Below are positions 33,573 through 42,444 of a stretch of DNA of 49,612 nt, in pieces. The stretch comes from Bacteroidetes bacterium UBA1860 (lineage in GTDB: Bacteria; Bacteroidota; Rhodothermia; Balneolales; Balneolaceae), in assembly GCA_002338335.1 (NCBI GenBank), contig DDIC01000053.1:13411-63022 (forward strand), given 5' to 3'. The notes beneath the pieces are model-generated. The model saw nothing but the letters and a program-made list of their open reading frames with translations, searched no databases and was not told the origin of the DNA. Positions within the stretch are counted from its first letter, which is position 1; every line of letters starts with the position of its first letter. A program made the translations under genes and the position numbers.

Positions 33573-34976
33573 TTATGGGAATATGCCCATTTGCTCGTAA
33601 ATCGTCCCAACTTTATTGATCGCCACAATGAATGAAGCAGTTCTAAGGTCCACATCATACTCCGAGCGTGCCCCCAAAATTTCATTGTAGGCTGTCACCA
33701 TCGTCTCTTCAAGCCCCGACTTGACAAGCTCAAATTCCCCTGCCCCTTGTGTAAGGTTGAGCCTCTCAATGTCACTAAACTTGATTGATGAAAGGTTCTC
33801 GACAGCGTCCAACACATTGCGGAGAGCGTTTTCGTCAAAACGTTTCTCTATCCGACCAAAACGGACGTGTTGAAGGTTTTTAAGCCATTCAAAATAACTG
33901 ACCACTACACCGCCAGCATTGAGATAGGCATCTGGAATAATTAATACCCCTTTTTCCTTCAAGATGTCATGCGCCTCGGATGACGTTGGCCCGTTGGCCG
34001 CTTCTGCGAGAATTTTGACTTTCACATCTTTGGCATTCCCTTCATTGATTTGGTTTTCTAGCGCAGCAGGAATTAAGATGTCTGCAGGCTCTGTAAGTAC
34101 CGTTGACTTATCGGGCAGGTTGATGGCCCCTTCAAAGTCCATAATGGAGCCTGTTTCATTGCGAAATGCCATTAGCGATTCTAGATCTATGCCGTCTTTT
34201 TTGTAGATCGATCCTTCTTGCTCGGCAACCCCAACGAGTGAGGCGCCAGCTTCGGTCATGTACTTTGAGGCATGATAGCCTACGTTACCAAGACCTTGGA
34301 CAATAAATGTTTTGCCGTCCACTCCCGTTTCAAGGCCAAGGGCTTTCATATCGTCGGCTTTGCTGCATGCCTCGCGAATGCCAAAGAAAACACCCATGCC
34401 TGTGGCCTCAGTACGTCCACGAACACCGCCTTGCTGGATCGGTTTTCCTGTCACGCACCCTTCAGCATTTAGGTCGTTGGAGAATTGTCGATAAGTGTCA
34501 ACAATCCATCCCATTTCTCTAGACCCCGTTCCATAGTCGGGGGCTGGCACATCCACAGCTGGGCCTATGAAATTCTTTTTGATGAGTTCATACGTATATC
34601 GACGAGTGATCCGCTCCATCTCTTTGTCGCTGTATTTGCGCTTATCGACAGCAATACCCCCTTTTGCGCCACCAAAGGGCACATCCACGAGGGCACACTT
34701 GTAGGTCATCAGTGCAGCAAGCGCTTTGGTCTCATCTTCATTTACGATGCGACTATACCGAATCCCCCCTTTTGTCGGCAGCTTGTGGTGAGAGTGCTCC
34801 ACTCTCCATCCCTTAATCACATCAATCGATCCATCATCCCTACGTATCGGGAACGTGATCTCATAGACCTGGTTTGCAATTTTAATTTGGTCAAGAAGCC
34901 CTTTTTCGAAGCGGGTGTACGGAGCAGCTTTGTCAAAATTTTTATTGACCTGCTCAAAGAATTTGTAGGTAGACAT
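33573..34976 (-). CDS. gdhA: Glutamate dehydrogenase (Glu/Leu/Phe/Val dehydrogenase family)
   Basis: Cytoplasmic enzyme interconverting glutamate and 2-oxoglutarate plus ammonium. The 467 residues include the substrate site LPTKGGIRYS and KCALVDVPFGGAKGGI, the catalytic Asp region PAPDYGTG, and the Rossmann nucleotide loop VQGLGNVGYHASKYM. The length is a little greater than the usual 410-450. NAD or NADP preference is not decided. It is placed first in a run with the S9 peptidase. The divergent gap to the phytase-like gene contains a 20-bp imperfect palindrome 55-74 bases upstream of this start, a possible operator. Confidence 0.93.
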   Translation of the reverse strand: MSTYKFFEQVNKNFDKAAPYTRFEKGLLDQIKIANQVYEITFPIRRDDGSIDVIKGWRVEHSHHKLPTKGGIRYSRIVNEDETKALAALMTYKCALVDVPFGGAKGGIAVDKRKYSDKEMERITRRYTYELIKKNFIGPAVDVPAPDYGTGSREMGWIVDTYRQFSNDLNAEGCVTGKPIQQGGVRGRTEATGMGVFFGIREACSKADDMKALGLETGVDGKTFIVQGLGNVGYHASKYMTEAGASLVGVAEQEGSIYKKDGIDLESLMAFRNETGSIMDFEGAINLPDKSTVLTEPADILIPAALENQINEGNAKDVKVKILAEAANGPTSSEAHDILKEKGVLIIPDAYLNAGGVVVSYFEWLKNLQHVRFGRIEKRFDENALRNVLDAVENLSSIKFSDIERLNLTQGAGEFELVKSGLEETMVTAYNEILGARSEYDVDLRTASFIVAINKVGTIYEQMGIFP

Positions 34977-35030
34977 CAGATTTTACTAGCTCCAGGCTCG
35001 TTTGGTTGTGGGTCGAGCATACTGAATAAT

Positions 35031-35050
35031 TGCGTGAATTTATTTACGCA
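35031..35050. promoter_or_regulatory. 20-bp imperfect palindrome in the gdhA divergent region
   Basis: TGCGTGAATTTATTTACGCA has two 9-base arms with a single mismatched pair around a central TT. It lies 55-74 bases upstream of gdhA and about 87 bases before the phytase-like gene, as expected for a dimeric regulator site. Confidence 0.45.
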
Positions 35051-35136
35051 TGGGTCATATCAAAGTTCAGGAGATTTTCGATATTTCGATAATGTTTTTT
35101 TCATTCTTTTTACCAACCTCCTAGGCGCAACCCATT

Positions 35137-36312
35137 ATGCTGAAAACCTCACGATCGAACGCAACATTATTAAGCCTAAGCATCCTTCTCATCTCGTGTG
35201 GGTCACCTGCACCAGAAGAGCCTTTGGAGACGTTGGGTGAGCGCCCCATCATCACCCTTGATGAAACCATTATCACGGAGGCAACTCCAGCAGCAAATAT
35301 GGATTCACCTGCCATTTGGTTGGGAGAGGAGGAGACGTGGGTCATCGTGACAGCCAAAGAAGAGGATGTGTTGTATGTTCATCGGGCCTCTGATGGCGCA
35401 TTGCTCCGAAAAGTTGGGGGGTCTGGCCAAGAGTTAGGCCAACTTGAGCGGCCTAATGGTGTTGTGGTAGTGGACGATTTGGTGTTTGTCGCAGAGCGTG
35501 ATAATCAAAGGGTGCAGGTGATGCAATTGCCCGATTTCAAGGTCATTGGGGCGTTTGGGAGCGAAACACTCACCGAGCCGTACGGCCTTGATGTGATGCA
35601 CTTTTTCGGGCAGGGATACGTGGTGTTAGTGACTGATAATGTGGGTGCTAGAGACGAAGAACCTGCTCCCGCGGAGATTTTAGCCAAGCGAGTGAATGTG
35701 TTTTCCTTTATTGCAGATCGTGAAAGCCCCTCTGGCGAGGTTGTTGGGTTTGAATCCTCCTTTGAAGGTGCCTTTGGGAATACCGATGGGGACGGCGCGT
35801 TGTGGGTGGTGGAATCGATCAAAATCGATCCAACACTGGGCACGATTTTGGTGGCAGACGAATCACCCATGCGCAAAAACCTCAAGGTCTATGATGCGCT
35901 CGATAATGAGTGGAATATGGGGGTCTATCGCGGGCGTACGTTTGGGGAAGATCTTTTTTTGAGTGAGCCCGAGGGCATTGTACTAGGCGTTTGCCGAAAC
36001 AGTGCGGGTGAAGATGTAGAGCAAGGGGTATGGATTGCGGTCGATCAAGAAGAGCGCGTGAATCATTTCTTGGCTTTTGATCGTGTGACGTTTGAGCACC
36101 TTGGGACCTTTCGTGGTGCCGTCACGCTGAATACTGATGGAATTTCACTGCTGCAAGAAGGCCGAAATGCACCGTTTGAACGTGGCATTTTTGCCTCCGT
36201 TGATGATGATCAAGCCACTAGCTTTTTTCGCTGGGATGAAATTGTGGCAAGTCTAGATTTGGAACTTACGTGCCCTGAGGGTTCGTCTCTTCTTCCTCTG
36301 AATGAAGACTAA
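35137..36312 (+). CDS. Phytase-like beta-propeller lipoprotein
   Basis: A 391-residue exported lipoprotein; the lipobox LLISC gives a modified cysteine near residue 21. The mature part is a six-bladed beta-propeller candidate resembling BPP-type 3-phytases: MDSPAIWLGEEETWVIV near the start (DxPAIW), RPNGVVVVDDLVFVAERDN, EPYGLDVM, and SEPEGIVLG. BPP phytases hydrolyse phytate with calcium. Conserved calcium ligands are only partly traceable, so a non-enzymatic propeller is possible. The gene end overlaps the converging small membrane gene by 47 bases. Confidence 0.6.
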   Translation: MLKTSRSNATLLSLSILLISCGSPAPEEPLETLGERPIITLDETIITEATPAANMDSPAIWLGEEETWVIVTAKEEDVLYVHRASDGALLRKVGGSGQELGQLERPNGVVVVDDLVFVAERDNQRVQVMQLPDFKVIGAFGSETLTEPYGLDVMHFFGQGYVVLVTDNVGARDEEPAPAEILAKRVNVFSFIADRESPSGEVVGFESSFEGAFGNTDGDGALWVVESIKIDPTLGTILVADESPMRKNLKVYDALDNEWNMGVYRGRTFGEDLFLSEPEGIVLGVCRNSAGEDVEQGVWIAVDQEERVNHFLAFDRVTFEHLGTFRGAVTLNTDGISLLQEGRNAPFERGIFASVDDDQATSFFRWDEIVASLDLELTCPEGSSLLPLNED

Positions 36313-36544
36313 ATACATTCATGAGAAACAGAAGGAAGGCTGTGCCTAGCCCTGCATAAACCAGTGGGCCAAAGATCTCAAAATAGACCATAATGGATCC
36401 AATGATGATGCTAGAGGCGGCTCCAGATAAAAGATTCCCAATCGTGCCTAATGCCCGTTTGCCCATGATCATGTCTACGATGTAGCCAACAAGTAGGCCG
36501 ACTGAGAACATGAAGTAAATATTTTGTGCGTTTAATTCGTCCAT
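36266..36544 (-). CDS. Small membrane protein, GlsB/YeaQ/YmgE-like
   Basis: A 92-residue protein with three hydrophobic segments. The pattern VGLLVGYIVDMIMGKRALGT then IGNLLSGAASSIIIG resembles the transglycosylase-associated YeaQ family of small stress-related membrane proteins; the resemblance is by eye. It ends with an acidic tail (HSEEEETNPQGT). It overlaps the 3' end of the phytase-like gene on the other strand by 47 bases and lies 85 bases after uvrB. No function is established. Confidence 0.6.
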   Translation of the reverse strand: MDELNAQNIYFMFSVGLLVGYIVDMIMGKRALGTIGNLLSGAASSIIIGSIMVYFEIFGPLVYAGLGTAFLLFLMNVFSLHSEEEETNPQGT

Positions 36545-36629
36545 TCCGAAATGACAACGTTCAATTTAAGGTGCTCGCTTCTTTCCACATGCGCTCATGG
36601 TTTGTGGAGCTACTAAGGTAAGAAATCTC

Positions 36630-38723
36630 CTACATTTCCTTCTCTAACTTCGCAATCTGATCGCGGATTCTCGCCGCCTCTTCGAACTCCATGTTTTTGG
36701 CAGCGTAGAGCATGGATTGCCGTAGGTGCTCGAGCAGGGACTCCTTGGTCTCGAATACAACCTCTTTCATCGCTGGGCCTGGTGTATAATGATACCCCTT
36801 CTCGCCAGCTCGAATTTGCTCCCCAGAACCTGTAGCGGTTACGACGCTATTGGCGTCGCTATCGGTCACCATGTCCTCCATGGCAGCCTGTTGTGCGTCT
36901 AAGTTGACGGTTCCTGTCGAGATTAAGCTTGGGTCGACCAACGGCTTTAGCTCTTTTTGGATGGTCGTCGGGGTAATGCCGTGCTCTTCGTTATACTCCT
37001 GCTGGACTTTTCGGCGGCGATCGGTCTCTTCGATCACCTTTTTCATGCTATCGGTGATTTTATCCGCGTATAAAATGGCCTTTCCATTGACGTTACGGGC
37101 AGCTCTTCCCACAATCTGAAACAACGATGTATCGGATCGAAGGAATCCCTCTTTGTCCGCATCCAGGATGGCCACAAGGGTTAACTCTGGAATGTCAATA
37201 CCCTCCCGCAAAAGGTTAATACCGACCAGTACATTATAGTCACCCCTTCTGTATTTGTAGAGCACCTCGATTCTTTCCAATGCATCCAACTCACTGTGCA
37301 TGTACGCTGCCGAAATCCCTAGTTCTTTGAGATACGCACTGAGCTCTTCACTTAGGCGCTTCGTAAGGGTAATACACAACACTCGCTCCCCTCGGGCTGC
37401 TCGTACGCGGATTTCTTCAAGTAGATCATCGACTTGGTTGTCGACGGGCCTGACTTCAATGGTGGGCTCCATTAAGCCGGTTGGGCGGATAATTTGCTCC
37501 ACAACCACACCATCCGATTGTTCAAGCTCATAGTCGGCTGGGGTTGCACTCACATAAATTGCTTGATTCACCATCGTTTCCCACTCTTGAAAGGTGAGTG
37601 GGCGATTATCAAGAGCGGAGGGGAGGCGAAATCCATGCTCTACCAGTTCAATTTTACGAGAGCGGTCGCCGCTGTACATCCCATTAATCTGAGGAACGGT
37701 TTGGTGACTTTCGTCTACCACAAGCAAGAAATCGTCGGGGAAATAGTCGATTAAGCAAAATGGGCGCTCCCCTGGTTTGCGTCCACTGAGGTATCGAGAA
37801 TAATTTTCAATGCCGTTGCAGTAGCCCACCTCTTGCATCATTTCGAGATCAAACAAGGTGCGCTGCTCTAGGCGCTTGGCTTCCAAGTGGCGTTGCTCCG
37901 ATTTGAAGACTTCCATACGATCCCAAAGCTCCTGACGGATAAGATCAATGGTTTCTGTCATCCGCCCCTTTGTCGTGACATAATGGGAGGCTGGAAAAAT
38001 GCGAAACTCGTCTACTTTCTCTAGTATCGCTCCCGTTTCAGGGTCAAAACGCTCCATCGATTCAATTTCATCCCCCCAAAATGTGACTCGGAGGCCATCA
38101 TCGGAGTAAGCGGGGTAGATATCTGTCACATCGCCACGAACTCGGAATCGCCCCGGTGTAAACTCAACATCATTGCGTGAATAATGGAGATCGACTAAGT
38201 CGTAGAGCATTTTGTTGCGCGGTATCTCATCGCCCACCTTGAGGCTCAAGATGAGCTTGGCGTACTCGCTGGGTGAGCCAATTCCATAGATGCAGCTGAT
38301 GGATGATACAATAATGACATCTCGACGACCCGAAAGCAGAGAACTGGTGGCGCGTAGTCTGAGCTTTTGAATCTGCTCATTGATCGAAAGGTCTTTTTCA
38401 ATGTATTTGTCCGACTTGGAGATGTAGGCTTCCGGCTGATAATAGTCGTAGTAGGAGATAAAAAATTCGACTCTGTTCTCGGGGAAGAAGTCACAAAATT
38501 CTCGATAGAGCTGCGCAGCAAGGGTTTTGTTGTGGCTCATCACCAAAACCGGTCTTTCTACATTCTCGATGACACCTGCTATCGTCCGTGTCTTTCCCGA
38601 CCCCGTAATCCCCAGTAATGTTTGATGCTTATCCCCTGCCAAGACACCTTGGGTAAGCTCCTCGATGGCGTTGGGTTGATCCCCCGCTGGGGGCCATGGA
38701 GAATGAAGGTCGTATATAGACAT
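36630..38723 (-). CDS. uvrB: Excinuclease ABC subunit B
   Basis: Helicase-like core of nucleotide excision repair, partner of UvrA. The 697-residue product has Walker A LGITGSGKTRTIA, the beta-hairpin region EFFISYYDYYQPEAYI that inserts into DNA, helicase motifs DESHQTVPQI and IVGRAARNVNGKA, and a C-terminal UVR domain ESLLEHLRQSMLYAAKNMEF. The start MSIYDLHSPWPPAGDQP aligns with the family. The frame is open 19 codons upstream; an ATG 15 codons earlier, with AAGG directly before it, is the alternative. No clear Shine-Dalgarno precedes the chosen ATG. It is divergent from tyrA, a gap of about 116 bases. Confidence 0.95.
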   Translation of the reverse strand: MSIYDLHSPWPPAGDQPNAIEELTQGVLAGDKHQTLLGITGSGKTRTIAGVIENVERPVLVMSHNKTLAAQLYREFCDFFPENRVEFFISYYDYYQPEAYISKSDKYIEKDLSINEQIQKLRLRATSSLLSGRRDVIIVSSISCIYGIGSPSEYAKLILSLKVGDEIPRNKMLYDLVDLHYSRNDVEFTPGRFRVRGDVTDIYPAYSDDGLRVTFWGDEIESMERFDPETGAILEKVDEFRIFPASHYVTTKGRMTETIDLIRQELWDRMEVFKSEQRHLEAKRLEQRTLFDLEMMQEVGYCNGIENYSRYLSGRKPGERPFCLIDYFPDDFLLVVDESHQTVPQINGMYSGDRSRKIELVEHGFRLPSALDNRPLTFQEWETMVNQAIYVSATPADYELEQSDGVVVEQIIRPTGLMEPTIEVRPVDNQVDDLLEEIRVRAARGERVLCITLTKRLSEELSAYLKELGISAAYMHSELDALERIEVLYKYRRGDYNVLVGINLLREGIDIPELTLVAILDADKEGFLRSDTSLFQIVGRAARNVNGKAILYADKITDSMKKVIEETDRRRKVQQEYNEEHGITPTTIQKELKPLVDPSLISTGTVNLDAQQAAMEDMVTDSDANSVVTATGSGEQIRAGEKGYHYTPGPAMKEVVFETKESLLEHLRQSMLYAAKNMEFEEAARIRDQIAKLEKEM

Positions 38724-38839
38724 GGTTTGGTGCTGGTGTAGCTGAGGTTGGTTTGAACGAGATTCCATACCTTGAAGCAATCTGGAAAGTTAACGACTTG
38801 TCCGATTCTCTTCATTCCTTCCTTTCATCTTTCTGACTG

Positions 38840-39961
38840 ATGAGTGATTTAGATTCCATGCGCGAGGAGATTGATGCGCTTGACAAAACCCTTCTTGAAC
38901 TACTCAAGAAGCGCAATGATGTCGCCAAAAAGGTCCTTGCATACAAATTAGAGCATCAGCTACCCGTGTTTATGGCAGAGCGGGAGGAGCAAAAAACCGA
39001 ACGTCTTAGGCGAGATGCTCATGAAATGGGCGTCGATCCAGAAATGGTTGAGGATCTACTTCGAATTATCATGGCCTCCTCAAGAGCTACGCAGTCACAA
39101 CATGAGTTTCCCATGGCTACGGATGAGCCAAGGCACGTGCTCTTGCTGGGTGGAGATGGAGGGATGGGGAAGCTTTATCGCAGATTTCTTGAACGAAGTG
39201 GTCACCAAGTATCGAGTATCGATAAAGGGAATTGGTACGAGCTTGAACAGCTCGCGCCTACCATTGACCTTGCCATTGTGACGGTCCCCATCCATGTGAC
39301 GTTGGATGTCATTGAGAGAGTCTCTGCAAAACTACCCGACCACGTGGTGCTAGCAGATTTTACCTCAAACAAGGGGGCGCCTATCCAAGCCATGATGCAG
39401 GCTCACAAGGGCCCCGTACTCGGCCTCCATCCTATGCATGGGCCCGATGTGCCTAATTTATCAAAGCAACTTATGGTCATCTGCCCTGCAAGAGATGGAG
39501 AGAAGGGGGCCTGGTTTGGAGAGCAGTGTAAACTTTGGGGGATGCGAGTCGTTGAGGCGGATCCCGATGCTCACGACCACGCGATGGATCTTGTCCAAGG
39601 CCTCAGACACTTTGTAGCATTGTTGCACGGCTCCTTCATGAAAGATCAGGAGCTAAAGCCACAACAAATGTTGGACTATTCGAGCCCCATGTATCGAGCA
39701 GAATTGATGATGACAGGGCGAATTTTTGCTCAGAGCGCCGAATTGTATGCTGATATTGTCTTTTCTAGTCCCGAAAGGCGAGCCCTTTTGACTCAGTTTT
39801 TCAAACATCACGAGCGATTGGCCGCAATGGTGGAGTCCAATGATCGTGCTGGATTCATCAAGGAGTTTGAAGCGGTCACCGATTTCTTTGGCTCCTTTGC
39901 CACGCAGGCTTTGTTCGAGAGTGGGTATTTGATTAATCGGCTCTCTGATCGATTTGCTTGA
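38840..39961 (+). CDS. tyrA: T-protein: chorismate mutase / prephenate dehydrogenase fusion
   Basis: Bifunctional enzyme converting chorismate to prephenate and on to 4-hydroxyphenylpyruvate for tyrosine. The AroQ-type mutase occupies about residues 1-90 (REEIDALDKTLLELLKKRND, then VFMAEREEQK), followed by a Rossmann dehydrogenase starting HVLLLGGDGGMGKLYRRFL, with VTVPIHVTLDVI and GPVLGLHPMHGPD. Length, 373 residues, equals E. coli TyrA, and the sequence follows it along the whole chain by eye. This architecture is typical of gammaproteobacteria and unusual in Bacteroidota-like genomes (see findings). It is a single gene, facing mrp across a GC-rich repeat gap. Confidence 0.93.
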   Translation: MSDLDSMREEIDALDKTLLELLKKRNDVAKKVLAYKLEHQLPVFMAEREEQKTERLRRDAHEMGVDPEMVEDLLRIIMASSRATQSQHEFPMATDEPRHVLLLGGDGGMGKLYRRFLERSGHQVSSIDKGNWYELEQLAPTIDLAIVTVPIHVTLDVIERVSAKLPDHVVLADFTSNKGAPIQAMMQAHKGPVLGLHPMHGPDVPNLSKQLMVICPARDGEKGAWFGEQCKLWGMRVVEADPDAHDHAMDLVQGLRHFVALLHGSFMKDQELKPQQMLDYSSPMYRAELMMTGRIFAQSAELYADIVFSSPERRALLTQFFKHHERLAAMVESNDRAGFIKEFEAVTDFFGSFATQALFESGYLINRLSDRFA

Positions 39962-39971
39962 GCGGGCTTGG

Positions 39972-40015
39972 TTGGCGCGGGTTTGGCGCGCGAGTTTGTA
40001 GTATGAGTTGGCGCG
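39972..40015. repeat. Three TTGGCGCG repeats between convergent genes
   Basis: TTGGCGCG occurs at 39972-39979, 39983-39990 and 40008-40015 in the gap between tyrA and mrp. The GCGCGC cores are self-complementary and can form a GC-rich stem. There is no T tract, so it is not a clear intrinsic terminator. Confidence 0.5.
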
Positions 40016-40052
40016 CGCTGTGGGTTACGAGCAATTCGACCTCAGCGTAGAG

Positions 40053-41219
40053 CTACTCGTGAAACGAAATCGACATCTCTTCTTGCCCTTCTCCAGTCGA
40101 CTCTAAAGCTTCTATCGACTGTATCACCCGCTCTGCCATGGTTCGGAATGCTTGCCCTTGCGTAGAATCCGGCCCTTCAATACTCACGGGCTTTCCTGCA
40201 TCCCCTGCTTTACGAATTTCCTCCACGAGCGGAATCTCTCCGAGGAAGGGGACTTGTTGCTGTTGTGCCAGCTGGCGAGCACCGTGCTTGCCAAAGATGT
40301 AATATTTCGATTCAGGATGATCTGGGGGTGAAAACCATGCCATATTCTCCAACAGCCCTAAAATTGGCACCCTTACTTTGTCAAACATCGCAATCCCTTT
40401 TCGAGCATCCTCCAAGGCTACAGGCTGAGGTGTTGACACAATTACAGCACCGCGCAGGGGAACCGATTGGACGATGGTCAATTGAATGTCACCCGTTCCC
40501 GGTGGGAGGTCAAGCACCATAATATCGAGCTCTGGCCACTCCACATCCTGCATAAACTGTTTCACGGCACTCGTCACCATCGGTCCCCGCCAAATCATGG
40601 CTTGGTCTGGGTCAATCAAAAAACCCATCGATACGAGGTGAACACCATACTTTTGGATCGGCTCAAGCTTCCGCTGCGTCGTAATCGTTGGCTTTTCATG
40701 GACATCAAACATAATGGGAACACTCGGGCCGTAAATATCAGCGTCCATGAGCCCCACCTTTAGCCCCATTTTTGCCAAGCTCACTGCTAGATTGGAGGCT
40801 ACCGTAGACTTGCCGACGCCCCCCTTACCAGACGCCACCGCAATCACATGTTTGACCGTAGGCAACAAGCCCTGTGTCGCTTCTGAGGAGGCCTCCGTTT
40901 GCTGTGCGGCTCCGTCGTTGGGGTCACTCGCCCCGCTTTGAGTCCCTTCCATCCGTTTTGCCACAGAGATATTCACACCCACTGTGATATCAACAATGGC
41001 CTCTGAATCGACAAACTTTTGAATCGCTTGAGTCGCTTGATCTTTAAGAAGATCCGCTAATGCATCATTTTTGGAAGGTAATTCCAGCGAAAACGTGATG
41101 TATTTATCCTGAATAATGAGATCCTGCACCATCTCCAGGGAAATCAAGTCCTTCTCTACTTCTGGGTGAAGGACCTGCATTAATGCGCTGCGAACTTGCT
41201 CTTTGGTTATTGAACTCAT
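40053..41219 (-). CDS. mrp: Mrp/ApbC family iron-sulfur cluster carrier ATPase
   Basis: P-loop ATPase that carries iron-sulfur clusters to target proteins. The 388-residue product starts MSSITKEQVRSALMQVLHPE, a DUF59/MIP18-like N-terminal domain, followed by an acidic, Ser/Gln-rich linker and the ATPase domain with deviant Walker A ASGKGGVGKSTVASNLA, GLMDADIYGPSVP, and DIMVLDLPPGTGDIQL. The CxxC found in many Mrp proteins near the C-terminus is not visible. The open frame extends 39 codons upstream into the gcvT leader with no family match, so the ATG at 41219 is chosen. Confidence 0.92.
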   Translation of the reverse strand: MSSITKEQVRSALMQVLHPEVEKDLISLEMVQDLIIQDKYITFSLELPSKNDALADLLKDQATQAIQKFVDSEAIVDITVGVNISVAKRMEGTQSGASDPNDGAAQQTEASSEATQGLLPTVKHVIAVASGKGGVGKSTVASNLAVSLAKMGLKVGLMDADIYGPSVPIMFDVHEKPTITTQRKLEPIQKYGVHLVSMGFLIDPDQAMIWRGPMVTSAVKQFMQDVEWPELDIMVLDLPPGTGDIQLTIVQSVPLRGAVIVSTPQPVALEDARKGIAMFDKVRVPILGLLENMAWFSPPDHPESKYYIFGKHGARQLAQQQQVPFLGEIPLVEEIRKAGDAGKPVSIEGPDSTQGQAFRTMAERVIQSIEALESTGEGQEEMSISFHE

Positions 41220-41321
41220 GCCGCACAAAATACAAAATCTTGGGTCGAGTTCGTTGATACATGTGTTGGAAGTTCCGTCACGAGCGGCCGAATTTGTTAT
41301 AGTCGACAATAGAAAAATGCC

Positions 41322-41329
41322 TACATTTG
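41322..41329 (+). promoter_or_regulatory. Possible -7 element directly before gcvT
   Basis: TACATTTG matches TAnnTTTG exactly, six bases before the gcvT ATG. A TTTG lies 25 bases upstream (41293-41296), a spacing longer than usual. If real, the mRNA would start at or next to the ATG. Confidence 0.3.
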
Positions 41330-41334
41330 GAGCC

Positions 41335-42441
41335 ATGAAAAAGACGCCTTTATACGACCATCATCAAAAGCTAGGCGCTCGCTGTATTGAGTTTGGTGGA
41401 TACCTCATGCCCGTGAGTTATGAAGGGATAAAGCAAGAGCACCATGCCGTGCGCACTGGGTCGGGCCTATTTGATGTCTCACACATGGGGGAATTCTTTG
41501 TCACTGGAAAGGATGCCGCGTCTTTTTTGCAAATGTTGCTGATTAATGATGTGGATGCTTGCCCACCAGGGAAAGCTCAGTACACAGCGATGTGTCAAGA
41601 AGATGGCGGAGTACTGGATGATTGTCTTATTTACTGTCGTTCGGTGGAAGAATGGTTAATGGTGGTAAATGCTGCCAATGTTGAAAAAGACTGGGCATGG
41701 GTCACGCAGCTCAAAGAGGCTCGATTTGCAGAAGCCGATGTGCAACTCGAGAATCGCTCCGATCATATGGGCCTATTGGTGCTGCAAGGACCTTCATCGT
41801 TGAATCTTCTCAAGCCATTTACAGAAGTGGGCCTAGATGCAATCCCATTTTATGCATTTACCCAAGGACCTGTGTGTGGAGTCCCCGATGTATGGATCGC
41901 TACCACAGGATACACGGGTGAAAAAGGGGTGGAGCTCTACATCCCTACCGATCAAGCGGAGGGCATTCGGGCGATTTGGACAGCCTTATTAGATGCTGGG
42001 GCTGTACCCTGTGGGCTTGGAGCGCGTGATACACTACGCCTTGAAAAGGGATTCAATCTGTATGGCCAAGACATGGACGAAACGGTGAGTCCTCTCGAGG
42101 CTAGAATGGGCTGGGTCACCAAGCTCGACGCTGGACCGTTTGTGGGAAAAGAGGCTATTGCAAGTCAAAAGGAGTCGGGAGAGTATCGTAGACTTATCGG
42201 ATTTGTAATGGATGAACCAAGAGCGATTCCTCGATCGGGGTATGAGGTGGTTGATTCGAAGGGTGAAGTGATAGGGAGCGTCACAAGTGGCACACAATCC
42301 ATCACGCTTGGCCAGGGTATTGGAATGGCTAGAGTGGACAAACGTAAGGGGCTGAATCTAGAGGATGGCGCCTCCATTGGCATATTGATTCGAGGAGAAA
42401 GCAAACCGGCAACGATTACAAACCCCCCTTTTGTCAAATAA
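41335..42441 (+). CDS. gcvT: Aminomethyltransferase (glycine cleavage T-protein)
   Basis: Tetrahydrofolate-dependent subunit of the glycine cleavage complex. The 368-residue product starts MKKTPLYDHHQKLGARCIEF and shows VRTGSGLFDVSHMGEF, the folate-site Asp in GGVLDDCLIY, YTGEKGVELYIP, and GLGARDTLRLEKGFNLYGQD. The frame is open 44 codons upstream but those codons lack any family match; an ATG six codons earlier (41317) is the alternative. gcvH and gcvP are not adjacent. The gene is followed after 3 bases by comB. Confidence 0.95.
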   Translation: MKKTPLYDHHQKLGARCIEFGGYLMPVSYEGIKQEHHAVRTGSGLFDVSHMGEFFVTGKDAASFLQMLLINDVDACPPGKAQYTAMCQEDGGVLDDCLIYCRSVEEWLMVVNAANVEKDWAWVTQLKEARFAEADVQLENRSDHMGLLVLQGPSSLNLLKPFTEVGLDAIPFYAFTQGPVCGVPDVWIATTGYTGEKGVELYIPTDQAEGIRAIWTALLDAGAVPCGLGARDTLRLEKGFNLYGQDMDETVSPLEARMGWVTKLDAGPFVGKEAIASQKESGEYRRLIGFVMDEPRAIPRSGYEVVDSKGEVIGSVTSGTQSITLGQGIGMARVDKRKGLNLEDGASIGILIRGESKPATITNPPFVK

Positions 42442-42444
42442 CGC

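Noticed and set aside
41220..41336. Long N-terminal extensions of mrp and gcvT that overlap each other
   Set aside because: Both extensions cover the shared divergent promoter gap and neither matches its family; shorter starts align with known proteins.
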